40,768 bases of DNA from Brevibacterium permense. Lineage in GTDB: Bacteria; Actinomycetota; Actinomycetes; Actinomycetales; Brevibacteriaceae. The stretch is from positions 1-40,768 of the forward strand of contig NZ_QYCP01000070.1 in assembly GCF_025506275.1 (NCBI RefSeq), in the 5' to 3' direction. The notes under the pieces are model-generated. The model worked only from the letters and a program-made list of their open reading frames with translations, was not told where the DNA came from and made no database searches. The number at the start of each line of letters is the position of its first letter. Position 1 is the first letter of the stretch. Below are positions 1 through 6,900 of this stretch, piece by piece. The position numbers were made by a program, and so were the translations under genes.

Positions 1-305
1 GGCTCACTCACACACAGATAACCGACGTCTTCAGTCGGGCAGTCAGGCTGTCCGCCGCCACCGCCGCCTGCGGATCCACCGCCGCCGTTGCCGCCTCCAC
101 CAGAGCCGCCACCTCCGGAGCCTCCGCCGCCGGAGTCGCCCCCGCCGGGAGGTGGCTGGGGTGCAGGGGGTTTCACCGCTTCACATCCGCTTGTGTCGCC
201 AATCGTGCAGCCAGGTGCTGCCTCTGCCGGCGGCGGAAACATAAACAGCCCAAAGGCGACGATTGCAAAACAAAGAATGCTGTGGGAAAACCTATTTCCT
301 AACAA
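1..305 (-). CDS. Secreted protein with Gly/Ser-rich linker (partial, runs off left edge)
   Basis: The frame stays open from position 305 to the window edge, so the C-terminus is missing. I chose the TTG at 305-303, which overlaps the TAG stop of the upstream lipoprotein gene (301-299); GGGA lies about 9 nt upstream. The N-terminus reads as a signal peptide: a basic residue (NRFSHS), a hydrophobic core (ILCFAIVAFGLFMF) and an AEA-A type cleavage site near residue 30. A short Cys-containing segment and a Pro-rich stretch follow. Then comes about 30 residues of Gly with single Ser or Asn (GGGGS-like units), after which a new segment begins (QPDCPTEDVGYLCV). This looks like a flexible tether between two extracellular parts. 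I do not recognise the family. The ATG at 242 is the only ATG start but would cut off the signal peptide, so it is less likely. Confidence 0.6.
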   Translation of the reverse strand, partial: MLGNRFSHSILCFAIVAFGLFMFPPPAEAAPGCTIGDTSGCEAVKPPAPQPPPGGGDSGGGGSGGGGSGGGGNGGGGSAGGGGGGQPDCPTEDVGYLCVSE

Positions 306-937
306 CGTCGTTCCCAGAGAGTTTGCTGGTCGACTTTCCAGCTTTCGTCATCTAACTGAATGGTGTGTTGCATCGTCACTTCTCCATCAGGATTCAAAGT
401 CGGAGATTGACCTGCCGGGGTCATTGTCCACCTAGAAGTGTCAACACAAAAGTTCACTAGGACCGAGCCAGACTTAGCTGTCTCGTCCAATTTCGTGACT
501 TCAAATACTTCGACCTTCAACGGTTCGATTTGCCCCTCAAAGATAGCCTCGTCAGCGGCTACTGATCTGGCTTCAGTCTGAATTGACTCAAGCGCATCGC
601 CGGATGCGAATTTCGGAAAGTCATCAGCTACCTCGGACTTACCGGAATACGCTTCATTAACGGCCTGAATGAAGTTGTCGAACGCAGCCAGCGCGCCCTC
701 GACGGCCTTCTTTTCCTCTTTGTCGAGGTCAAGGTCGGTTTCGTAGTCGGGGATGGCCACCTCGGCGGGATTATCGGAAGAGCTTCCGTCGGGCTGCTGC
801 GCGGGCAGGGTCGACGTCGGTGCGGCTACCGGCGAGTTGTCGGCACAGCCGACAACCGAGACCAAACTCAGCGCGGAGAAAACGGCAACGCATACTTGGG
901 AAGGTAGACGATACGGTCGGGACGATCCAGTTCTCAT
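299..937 (-). CDS. Putative lipoprotein, NTF2-like size and pattern, unknown function
   Basis: A 212-residue protein with a lipoprotein signal: basic start (MRTGSSRPYR), hydrophobic segment and lipobox VVGC, giving a lipidated Cys at about residue 31. A Pro/Ser-rich linker follows. A helical segment (KKAVEGALAAFDNFIQAVNEAY) and a strand-rich C-terminal half ending WERRC resemble the small NTF2-like or DUF6318-like extracytoplasmic domains common in actinobacterial lipoproteins; this is a fold guess only. AGAGG lies about 7 nt upstream of the ATG. The next gene on the same strand starts inside its stop codon, so the two are probably co-translated and may act together at the cell surface. Confidence 0.75.
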   Translation of the reverse strand: MRTGSSRPYRLPSQVCVAVFSALSLVSVVGCADNSPVAAPTSTLPAQQPDGSSSDNPAEVAIPDYETDLDLDKEEKKAVEGALAAFDNFIQAVNEAYSGKSEVADDFPKFASGDALESIQTEARSVAADEAIFEGQIEPLKVEVFEVTKLDETAKSGSVLVNFCVDTSRWTMTPAGQSPTLNPDGEVTMQHTIQLDDESWKVDQQTLWERRC

Positions 938-1096
938 TCCACGCCTCTGTGGTCTGCAACTGCGGCGCGACCCCGTTGGCCGACACCCGGATTCCCTACA
1001 TTATTCGACAGGCACGCTTTTTAGAACAGGCGAAGTCGAATCTGTGGATAACTCACGCCCGAGTGCGTGGGAGCACGCAGCTCTAGGCGATTATCG

Positions 1097-1684
1097 CTAT
1101 TTGTTTGCGGCCTTCGCCGCCTTGGCCGCGGCCTTCTGCTGCTTCTTGAAAGCACGTACCTCTTGCAGAGTGACGTCATCGACGACGTCGGCGATCGATC
1201 GGCGGGCGTCTGCGTCTCCGTAATCACCGGCAGCCTCCTGCCAGCCTTCGGCTTGGAGTTCGAACTGCTTGCCGAGCAGAGCCAGGAAGATCTTGGCCTT
1301 CTGGTCGCCGAATCCGGGCAGCTTCTTCAGCCGTTTGAGGACCTCGGCGCCGCTGGGGTCACCCTCAGTCCAGATCGCCTCGGGCTTTCCGTCGTACTCG
1401 TCGACGATGGCCGCGGCCAGCTTCTGCACTCGTCCAGCCATCGACTTCGGGAAACGGTGGACTGCGGGAGTCTGCGCGAAGATGTCGAGGAAGTCATCCG
1501 GGTTCATCTCGGCGATCTCGTCGATGTCGAGCTTGCCGAGGCGTTCAGCGAGCTTGGCCGGCCCGGCAAAGGCGCTCTCCATGGTCACCTGCTGATCGAG
1601 CAGCATCCCGACGAGCAGAGCGAAGCGGTCTTCGGCCAAGAGTGCATCGGCCTTCGGATCTCCAGACAGGAACAGTGAAGTCAT
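1097..1684 (-). CDS. HhH-GPD family DNA base-excision repair-like protein
   Basis: A 195-residue protein matching the short actinobacterial HhH-GPD family (annotated elsewhere as HhH-GPD-type base excision DNA repair protein). The helix-hairpin-helix is visible around residues 116-133 (LKRLKKLPGFGDQKAKIF), which in the superfamily binds the DNA backbone. The conserved N-terminal part includes LLVGMLLDQQV, where the QQ pair resembles the region before the active site of Nth/AlkA-like glycosylases. The C-terminus is a Lys/Ala-rich tail (KKQQKAAAKAAKAANK) like those of histone-like proteins, probably adding nonspecific DNA affinity. A catalytic Asp after the hairpin is not obvious to me, so substrate and activity are open. 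It is divergent from the ychJ-like gene with a 53-bp gap. Confidence 0.85.
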   Translation of the reverse strand: MTSLFLSGDPKADALLAEDRFALLVGMLLDQQVTMESAFAGPAKLAERLGKLDIDEIAEMNPDDFLDIFAQTPAVHRFPKSMAGRVQKLAAAIVDEYDGKPEAIWTEGDPSGAEVLKRLKKLPGFGDQKAKIFLALLGKQFELQAEGWQEAAGDYGDADARRSIADVVDDVTLQEVRAFKKQQKAAAKAAKAANK

Positions 1685-1725
1685 GACTCCATCTTCGCAC
1701 GCCCGTCACTGCAGTCCACTGCCGA

Positions 1726-1737
1726 TATCATCGACAG
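1726..1737 (+). promoter_or_regulatory. -10 element of leaderless promoter for ychJ-like gene
   Basis: TATCAT at 1726-1731 fits TANNNT, and 6 nt separate it from the ATG at 1738. This is the spacing at which transcription would begin on or next to the start codon. No Shine-Dalgarno sequence is present. Confidence 0.5.
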
Positions 1738-2121
1738 ATGATCTGCCCCTGCTCCGGAATGCCTCCCGGCACCGCCTACGACGACTGCTGTCGCCCAGCA
1801 CTCGACGGTGAAACCTGGCCCATTACCGCCGAGGCGCTCATGCGCTCCCGCTACACCGCCTTCGTCCGCGGCAACGAAGACCACCTCTTCCGCACCTGGC
1901 ATGCCAAGACCCGACCCGACGATGTCGGTGTCGATGACGCCACCACGTGGCTTGGCCTCGAAATCGTGTCCACCACAGGCGGGGGAATCGACGATGCTAC
2001 CGGCACCGTGCACTTCCGTGCGCGATTCCGGGACCACCTCGGCGATCATGTCCTCGAAGAGAACTCCTCCTTCGTCCGCCGAGCCGGACGGTGGATGTAC
2101 CTCGAAGCGCTCGAGGGCTGA
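1738..2121 (+). CDS. YchJ-like (UPF0225) SEC-C motif protein
   Basis: A 127-residue protein with the N-terminal Cys cluster CPCSG...DDCC typical of the SEC-C-like zinc-binding motif of YchJ. The conserved segment EALMRSRYTAFVRGN...FRTWHAKTRP follows, then a compact NTF2-like domain ending in GRWMYLEAL. Length fits the single-copy actinobacterial form. The biochemical role of YchJ proteins is unknown; metal binding is inferred from the Cys pattern. It has its own predicted leaderless promoter and is probably monocistronic, since a promoter candidate precedes the next gene. Confidence 0.9.
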   Translation: MICPCSGMPPGTAYDDCCRPALDGETWPITAEALMRSRYTAFVRGNEDHLFRTWHAKTRPDDVGVDDATTWLGLEIVSTTGGGIDDATGTVHFRARFRDHLGDHVLEENSSFVRRAGRWMYLEALEG

Positions 2122-2135
2122 CAACCGGCATCCGC

Positions 2136-2163
2136 TTCGAACGCCGACCACTGCGTCTATACT
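2136..2163 (+). promoter_or_regulatory. Candidate sigma-70 promoter for the DUF2087 gene
   Basis: TTCGAA (2136-2141) and TATACT (2158-2163) are separated by 16 nt and lie in a 195-bp intergenic gap. Transcription would begin near 2170, giving a leader of about 145 nt before the ATG at 2317, which has a GAGGAAG ribosome-binding site. Confidence 0.4.
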
Positions 2164-2316
2164 GGTGCTCGGCGCATCCAACGCCCAGCCGAGGTCGTGT
2201 TCCCAGCACACGGACCGCATGGCGAAGGGGAGAGAATCCTCGGACGAAACCGGCACGGTGATTTCCTGACCAGGTTTCGTGCTGGGGGAGACTTGGTCGT
2301 TTGAGGAAGTGACACC

Positions 2317-2796
2317 ATGACCAAGGACAAGGATTTCAAGAAGCTCGTTCGCACGCGGATGACCGAAACCGGTGAGAACTACACCACGGCCCGCTCCGCG
2401 CTGGTCGCCGCGAACCAGGGTCCAGGATCCAACAGAGATTCCCGCAGCGAATCCGTCATCGCCCCGGAGATCGCAGAGTTTCGGACGAAGACTCTGAAGA
2501 CGTTCATGCCCGACGGACGCATCGTCGCCATTCCGACGAAACGCCGCGCCCTCGTGCTCGTCCTCATCGAAGTCCTCGCCGCCCTCGACTCGGACCAGGT
2601 CTACGACGAGAAACGGCTCAACGGCATCCTCGGGGAATTCCATCCGGACTTCGCCCTGCTGCGTCGCGAACTCATCGACTACCGCCTGCTCGAACGCAAT
2701 GCCCATACTGGGGAGTACTGGGTCAACCCGAACCCGCCGACCCATACCGGTTCGCAGGCGCAGGAGATGGCCGGACTGGAGGTATTTCTGCGCTGA
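2317..2796 (+). CDS. DUF2087 domain-containing protein
   Basis: A 159-residue protein. The first about 30 residues (KKLVRTRMTETGENYTTAR) form a short helical motif found in many actinobacterial proteins. The C-terminal part (about residues 68-140; PTKRRALVLVLIEVLAAL... through FHPDFALLRRELIDYRLLER) matches DUF2087, a winged-helix-like domain often fused to regulators. Candidate DNA-binding or regulatory role is inference. It has a good ribosome-binding site (GAGGAAG) and is followed after 59 bp by the phosphoribosyltransferase gene, so the two may share a transcript. Confidence 0.8.
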   Translation: MTKDKDFKKLVRTRMTETGENYTTARSALVAANQGPGSNRDSRSESVIAPEIAEFRTKTLKTFMPDGRIVAIPTKRRALVLVLIEVLAALDSDQVYDEKRLNGILGEFHPDFALLRRELIDYRLLERNAHTGEYWVNPNPPTHTGSQAQEMAGLEVFLR

Positions 2797-2855
2797 ACCG
2801 GCGACAGCGTATCCTTGAAGCTCGAACCAAAAACGGGCAGACACGAGGAGCATCC

Positions 2856-3359
2856 ATGGCCTATCACGCCGATTCGACCGATCTCGACGAAAAAGAGATT
2901 CTCAGCTGGGACATGTTCGGCCGATCGGCGCGTGAGATGGCGCAGACCATCGCGGACTCCGATTACGATCCCGAGATCGTCATCGCCGTGGCCCGCGGTG
3001 GACTGCTGCCCGCCGGAGCACTGGCCTATGCGCTCGGACTCAAGCTCTCCGACGCCATCAACGTCGAGTTCTACACGGACGTCCACGAGACCCTGCCCGA
3101 CCCTATCCTGCTCGCCCCGATGCTCGACATCGAAGCGATCAAGGGCAAGAAGCTGCTCGTCGTCGATGACGTCGCCGACTCCGGGCGCACCCTGGCCCTC
3201 GTCCTCGAACTGCTGCGCAAACACGGCGCGGAAGCCCAGTCGGCCGTCATCTACGCGAAGTCCGCATCGATCATCGATCCGGACTTCGTGTGGAAGCGCA
3301 CCGATCAGTGGATCGTCTTCCCCTGGTCGGCCGAACCCCCGGTCGTACCCAGCAAGTAA
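2856..3359 (+). CDS. Phosphoribosyltransferase (type I PRT fold, Gpt/Hpt-like)
   Basis: A 167-residue type I phosphoribosyltransferase. The PRPP-binding motif is clear at about residues 104-115 (LLVVDDVADSGRTL), with the PPi-loop region VIAVARGGLLPAG near residues 45-58. The C-terminal WIVFPW is typical of xanthine/guanine-type family members. These enzymes join a purine base to PRPP in salvage; the exact base cannot be read from sequence. GAGGAG precedes the ATG. Its TAA stop is also the start of the predicted -10 box of the next gene. Confidence 0.85.
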   Translation: MAYHADSTDLDEKEILSWDMFGRSAREMAQTIADSDYDPEIVIAVARGGLLPAGALAYALGLKLSDAINVEFYTDVHETLPDPILLAPMLDIEAIKGKKLLVVDDVADSGRTLALVLELLRKHGAEAQSAVIYAKSASIIDPDFVWKRTDQWIVFPWSAEPPVVPSK

Positions 3360-3368
3360 GCTGACCAA
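3357..3368 (+). promoter_or_regulatory. -10 element of leaderless promoter for carboxylesterase, overlapping upstream stop codon
   Basis: TAAGCT (3357-3362) fits TANNNT and its first three bases are the TAA stop of the phosphoribosyltransferase gene. Six nucleotides separate it from the ATG at 3369; no ribosome-binding site lies between. Confidence 0.45.
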
Positions 3369-4670
3369 ATGGAGGAGACACGGGACATCGCGGCCCCGTG
3401 CGGACGCGTGCGCGCCTACGTCAGCGATGACGTGATCCGCGCGCGGGGCATCCGCTACGCCCGTGCAGGGCGCTTCCTCCCTCCCGTCGATGAACCTCCG
3501 GTGGACTTCATCGACGGCCGTCAACCGGGCCCGGCAAGCCCGCAGCTGCGCCGCGACCCGAACGCCGGAATGACCTTCGACCAACTCGGCGGCCTGCCCA
3601 TCAGCGAAGACTGTCTGCGCGTGAGCGTGACCATGCCGAATGACACCACCACCGAGGCGGGGCTTCCCGTCCTCGTCTGGATCCACGGCGGAGCCTACGT
3701 CGCCGGGGCCGGGGACGCGGATATCTACGATCCGCACGCCCTGGCCTCCGAGCAGAACATCATCGTCGTTTCCGTGACCTACCGCCTCGGTGTCCTCGGA
3801 TATCTCGGAACCGGTCGAGACGAACACCTCAACCTCGGAGTGCTCGACCAGATCTCTGCCTTGCGCTGGGTGCAGAGGAACATCTCCGCCTTCGGCGGGA
3901 ACCCGGACAACGTCACGATCGCCGGGCAGAGCGCCGGGGCAGACGCCTGCGCCCACCTCATGATCGCCGAAGGTACCGAAGGACTCTTCCAACGTGTGCT
4001 CATGGCCTCAGCACCCTTGGGGCTCGCCGGCGGCACCGACGCAATGAACTGGGCAATGGGGAAAGTCGCCCAGAAGATCGACCCTGAAGCCGACGTCGAC
4101 GACATCCTCCGCGCGCAGGAGGAAGTGCACAAGGCCGCCCTCGTCGGAGGTCTGCATGCCGGAATGTGCTTCGGAGTCCGCTACGGTCAGTACCCTTTGC
4201 CATCACGCTCGAAAGCAGCCGAGGCCTGGGCCGAAGTCGCCCCGAAATTCGACGTCCTCATGACCCGCACGGAACGGGAGATGGCCTTCTTCGCCGGTTT
4301 TGTTCCCGCACTGCGACGCCTCCACGACCGCACCCTGACCTCTCCGATGCTCGAATCCCTCATCTCCGGAATCACCTCCGCGGTCTACACTCGGGCCGGA
4401 CGCGAATTCTACGACCGCCACCGGATGTCCGGCGGTCAAGGCGCCCGCCTGCTCATCGTCTCCCGCGGAGACGGCAGCTTCTTCGACGCTGCCCACTCCG
4501 GAGATCTGCCGCTGATCTTCCCCGGCGAGATCTGGCACGATTCCTTCCTCGACTACGGTGCGACCACTGATATCGCCGGTCCCGAGCTGCGCCGGACCTG
4601 GGGCGAATTCGCCTCCTCGGGCACACTGCCGCGGGTGCGGGTGCCCGGACTCATCGACATCATGGGTTGA
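3369..4670 (+). CDS. Type-B carboxylesterase / lipase family
   Basis: A 433-residue alpha/beta hydrolase of the carboxylesterase type-B family. The oxyanion-hole motif HGGAYV starts at His106 and the nucleophile elbow GQSAG centres on Ser188, followed by the expected AHLMIAEGT region. The family segments SEDCLRVSVTMP, NIIVVSVTYRLGVLGYLG and LGVLDQISALRWVQRNISAFGG are all present. The C-terminal EIWHDSFLDYG probably carries the catalytic His. At 433 residues it is shorter than the usual about 500, and no signal peptide is seen, so it is probably cytoplasmic. Natural ester substrate is unknown. Confidence 0.88.
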   Translation: MEETRDIAAPCGRVRAYVSDDVIRARGIRYARAGRFLPPVDEPPVDFIDGRQPGPASPQLRRDPNAGMTFDQLGGLPISEDCLRVSVTMPNDTTTEAGLPVLVWIHGGAYVAGAGDADIYDPHALASEQNIIVVSVTYRLGVLGYLGTGRDEHLNLGVLDQISALRWVQRNISAFGGNPDNVTIAGQSAGADACAHLMIAEGTEGLFQRVLMASAPLGLAGGTDAMNWAMGKVAQKIDPEADVDDILRAQEEVHKAALVGGLHAGMCFGVRYGQYPLPSRSKAAEAWAEVAPKFDVLMTRTEREMAFFAGFVPALRRLHDRTLTSPMLESLISGITSAVYTRAGREFYDRHRMSGGQGARLLIVSRGDGSFFDAAHSGDLPLIFPGEIWHDSFLDYGATTDIAGPELRRTWGEFASSGTLPRVRVPGLIDIMG

Positions 4671-4747
4671 ACGATTCAACTGCACGATCGCCGTCTGCGT
4701 TCCCGGCTCTGTCGTCTTTTCACAACCGCCATGTCACCGGCGTGCAC

Positions 4748-4759
4748 TACCGTTGGACC
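4748..4759 (+). promoter_or_regulatory. -10 element of leaderless promoter deciding the start of the AlkZ-like gene
   Basis: TACCGT (4748-4753) is followed by 6 nt and then ATG 4760. An in-frame ATG at 4667 exists but would overlap the upstream gene and add 31 residues of unconserved low-quality sequence, so this element supports 4760. Confidence 0.45.
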
Positions 4760-5869
4760 ATGGACGCACATCAGATCTCGGCAGCCCGTCTGATCTCGCA
4801 GGGACTCATCGGACCTCCACCCCAGTCACCGACAGGAACCGACCTCTCAACCGCCGGCGCAGTCGTCGAGCATCTCGGCTGCGTCCAAGCCCAAGCGCTC
4901 GGCGGTGCACTGGTCTCCATCGCCCTGCGCCTAGGACCGGATGTCACTGACGGTGTGGCCGCCGTCCGTGCCGCCATCGATTCTGGAGAGATCGTGCGTT
5001 CCTGGACTCAGCGCGGCACCATCCATCTGACCACGGCCAAGGACATCGGGTGGATCCTCGGCCTCACCGGGGCACGGATCATGAAAGCCACGGCCAAGCG
5101 GCGCGAGTATTTCGGCATCACCGACGCCATGCTCGACACTGCAGCGGAACTCGCCACAGCGGCCATCCAGGACCGGGGACCGCTGACGCGCGAAGAGCTG
5201 CTCGAAGCGTTCGCTCCCATCGGTGCCGGAGACGAATACGGCCACGCCCGTTACCTCATCACGTCCCTGGCGCTGCAGAACATCATCGTCCAAGCTCCCT
5301 TGATCGAGGGCAAAGATGACATGAAATATGTGCTCACCGCCGATTGGGTGCCCACACCTACAGAGCTGGACACCGAGGCGGCCGACCACGAATGGATGAG
5401 ACGTTTCGTCACCAGCCACGGACCGGTCACAGTCGATGACGTGACACGGTGGACGGGACTGCCGAAGACGAGGATGAGAAAGGCCGTCCACGCCGGACTC
5501 GATGCCGGAGAGATCGTGAGCACCGACATCGACGGCACCGACTACGTTCACGCCCCGGATCTTGAGGACCGACTGGCCGAATGGGAGACAGCGGCGCAGG
5601 AGACCATGCTGCTGCCGGGATTCGACGAGATCATCCTCGGGTACAAGGACCGCAGCGCCACACTCGACCCTGCAAATGAGAAACTCGTTGTGCCCGGAGG
5701 CAACGGAATGTTCAAGAACACGGTGGTGACCGGCACCCGTGCACGCGCGACCTGGAAACGATCACCCCGCAAGACCGGTCCGCGAGTCCGCGTCGACACC
5801 TTCCCGGGGGAGAAAGTTGACCTCGAGGCCGTCGAATCGGCGAGTGCAACCCACCCGGCCTTCGTCTGA
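4760..5869 (+). CDS. AlkZ/YcaQ-like winged-helix DNA glycosylase family protein (HTH_42)
   Basis: A 369-residue protein of the HTH_42 (winged helix DNA-binding) family. The segment HLGCVQAQALGGAL carries QAQ at residues 43-45, matching the catalytic Q-x-Q motif described for AlkZ, the glycosylase that unhooks interstrand crosslinks. IVRSWTQRGTIHLTTAKDI and the distal LLPGFDEIILGYKDRSATL are other family signatures. Crosslink or bulky-adduct repair is therefore likely but unproven: the family is large and only a few members have been tested. Start chosen at ATG 4760 from the -10 spacing. Together with the HhH-GPD gene 3 kb away, two glycosylase-like genes lie in this region. Confidence 0.8.
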   Translation: MDAHQISAARLISQGLIGPPPQSPTGTDLSTAGAVVEHLGCVQAQALGGALVSIALRLGPDVTDGVAAVRAAIDSGEIVRSWTQRGTIHLTTAKDIGWILGLTGARIMKATAKRREYFGITDAMLDTAAELATAAIQDRGPLTREELLEAFAPIGAGDEYGHARYLITSLALQNIIVQAPLIEGKDDMKYVLTADWVPTPTELDTEAADHEWMRRFVTSHGPVTVDDVTRWTGLPKTRMRKAVHAGLDAGEIVSTDIDGTDYVHAPDLEDRLAEWETAAQETMLLPGFDEIILGYKDRSATLDPANEKLVVPGGNGMFKNTVVTGTRARATWKRSPRKTGPRVRVDTFPGEKVDLEAVESASATHPAFV

Positions 5870-5889
5870 GCACGCAGAGACGACCGACG

Positions 5890-6900
5890 GTGGACGATCG
5901 CCACATGCCAAGCACACAGCGGGCCGGCCAGGTGGGTGAAGGCGACCGACCGGCATCGCCTGCGGGCCGAACTGCCGTCGGAATCATCGTCAATCCCAAA
6001 CATTCGGCGACCCTGCGGGCGTATGCCGAGCTCGTGCCGGAACTGCGCAACGCCGGCGCGCACTACCGAAGCATGACCACCAGCGTCGACCGTTCCGGTC
6101 GGTGGCAAGCCGAACTGCTCGTCAAGTGGGGCGCCGACATTGTCATCATCCTCGGTGGCGACGGCACCATCCGAGCGACAGCGCCGGTACTCGCCGAGGC
6201 GGACATCCTGACATTCCTCGTCCCGACCGGGACCGCGAACCTGCTCAGCCGCCATATCGACCTCCGATCCTCCCGGCACGCCATCGACCATTGCATGCGC
6301 ACGATCGCATCGATCATCCGTTCCGGCGATCCGCCGAACCTCCGGAACGTTCCGATCAATACTGCGGAGTACCAGACGGCCGACGGCGCTCGACATCGAA
6401 CCGAGTTCGTCAGTCTTGCAGGAATCGGGGGAGACGCCCGGGCCGTTGCCTACCACCATGCTTCGTTCGGGCTGCTCGGCTACGCCTGGGGAGCCGCGCA
6501 GGCCCTCTTCGCCGCGGGATTCACCGCAAGCACAGGGGAGGGAACCGCCTCGGTGCGGGTGTGGTCGGTGATGGCGTCGAAGGTGGATCGTCCTGCAGGA
6601 CCCGTCGCCGTGTTCCCCGAAGCCCACATCGAAGCTCCGACCTTCTCCGTGCTCACCGTCGGCCCGTTCCCGCACTCACCCATCGCGCGGTGCCGAGCCT
6701 GGGCAGGAATCGCCGCGGCATGCCTGCAGGGCAGACCGGATGCCCACCCGCTCATGAACTATCGCCGTACGACCGAGACGACGGTCACCGTCGAATCACC
6801 GGTACCAGCACAACTCGACGGAGACCTCATCGGCGACTGTCTGGAACTGCGGGTGAGCGCCGGTGAGAAGACACTGCGGGTATCAGCGCCGGCGTCGTGA
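5890..6900 (+). CDS. Diacylglycerol kinase family lipid kinase
   Basis: A 336-residue DAGK_cat family protein. The nucleotide-binding site includes VGIIVNPK near residue 30 and GGDGTIR near residue 95, followed by PTGTANLLSRH, the second glycine-rich segment. The C-terminal half is the beta-sandwich with a late PAQLDGDLIG motif, equivalent to the DGE motif of DgkB/YegS. It is thought to phosphorylate diacylglycerol or a related lipid at the membrane surface. The start may be GTG 5890 or ATG 5905; neither has a clear ribosome-binding site. Its 3' end overlaps the convergent HerA-like gene by 18 bp. Confidence 0.88.
   Translation: MDDRHMPSTQRAGQVGEGDRPASPAGRTAVGIIVNPKHSATLRAYAELVPELRNAGAHYRSMTTSVDRSGRWQAELLVKWGADIVIILGGDGTIRATAPVLAEADILTFLVPTGTANLLSRHIDLRSSRHAIDHCMRTIASIIRSGDPPNLRNVPINTAEYQTADGARHRTEFVSLAGIGGDARAVAYHHASFGLLGYAWGAAQALFAAGFTASTGEGTASVRVWSVMASKVDRPAGPVAVFPEAHIEAPTFSVLTVGPFPHSPIARCRAWAGIAAACLQGRPDAHPLMNYRRTTETTVTVESPVPAQLDGDLIGDCLELRVSAGEKTLRVSAPAS

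Noticed and set aside
88..435. Plus-strand frame encoding Pro/Glu-rich repeats (MPPPPEPPPPEP...)
   Set aside because: It is the complement of the Gly/Ser-rich linker of the real minus-strand secreted protein; the minus frame has a signal peptide and better coding logic.
1043..1051. TGTGGATAA, a perfect DnaA-box match
   Set aside because: A single box in an intergenic gap, without other boxes, an AT-rich element or dnaA nearby, is expected by chance and does not mark an origin.
1054..1069. CACGC/GCGTG dyad downstream of the HhH-GPD gene
   Set aside because: Only a 5-bp stem and no U tract, too weak to call a terminator.
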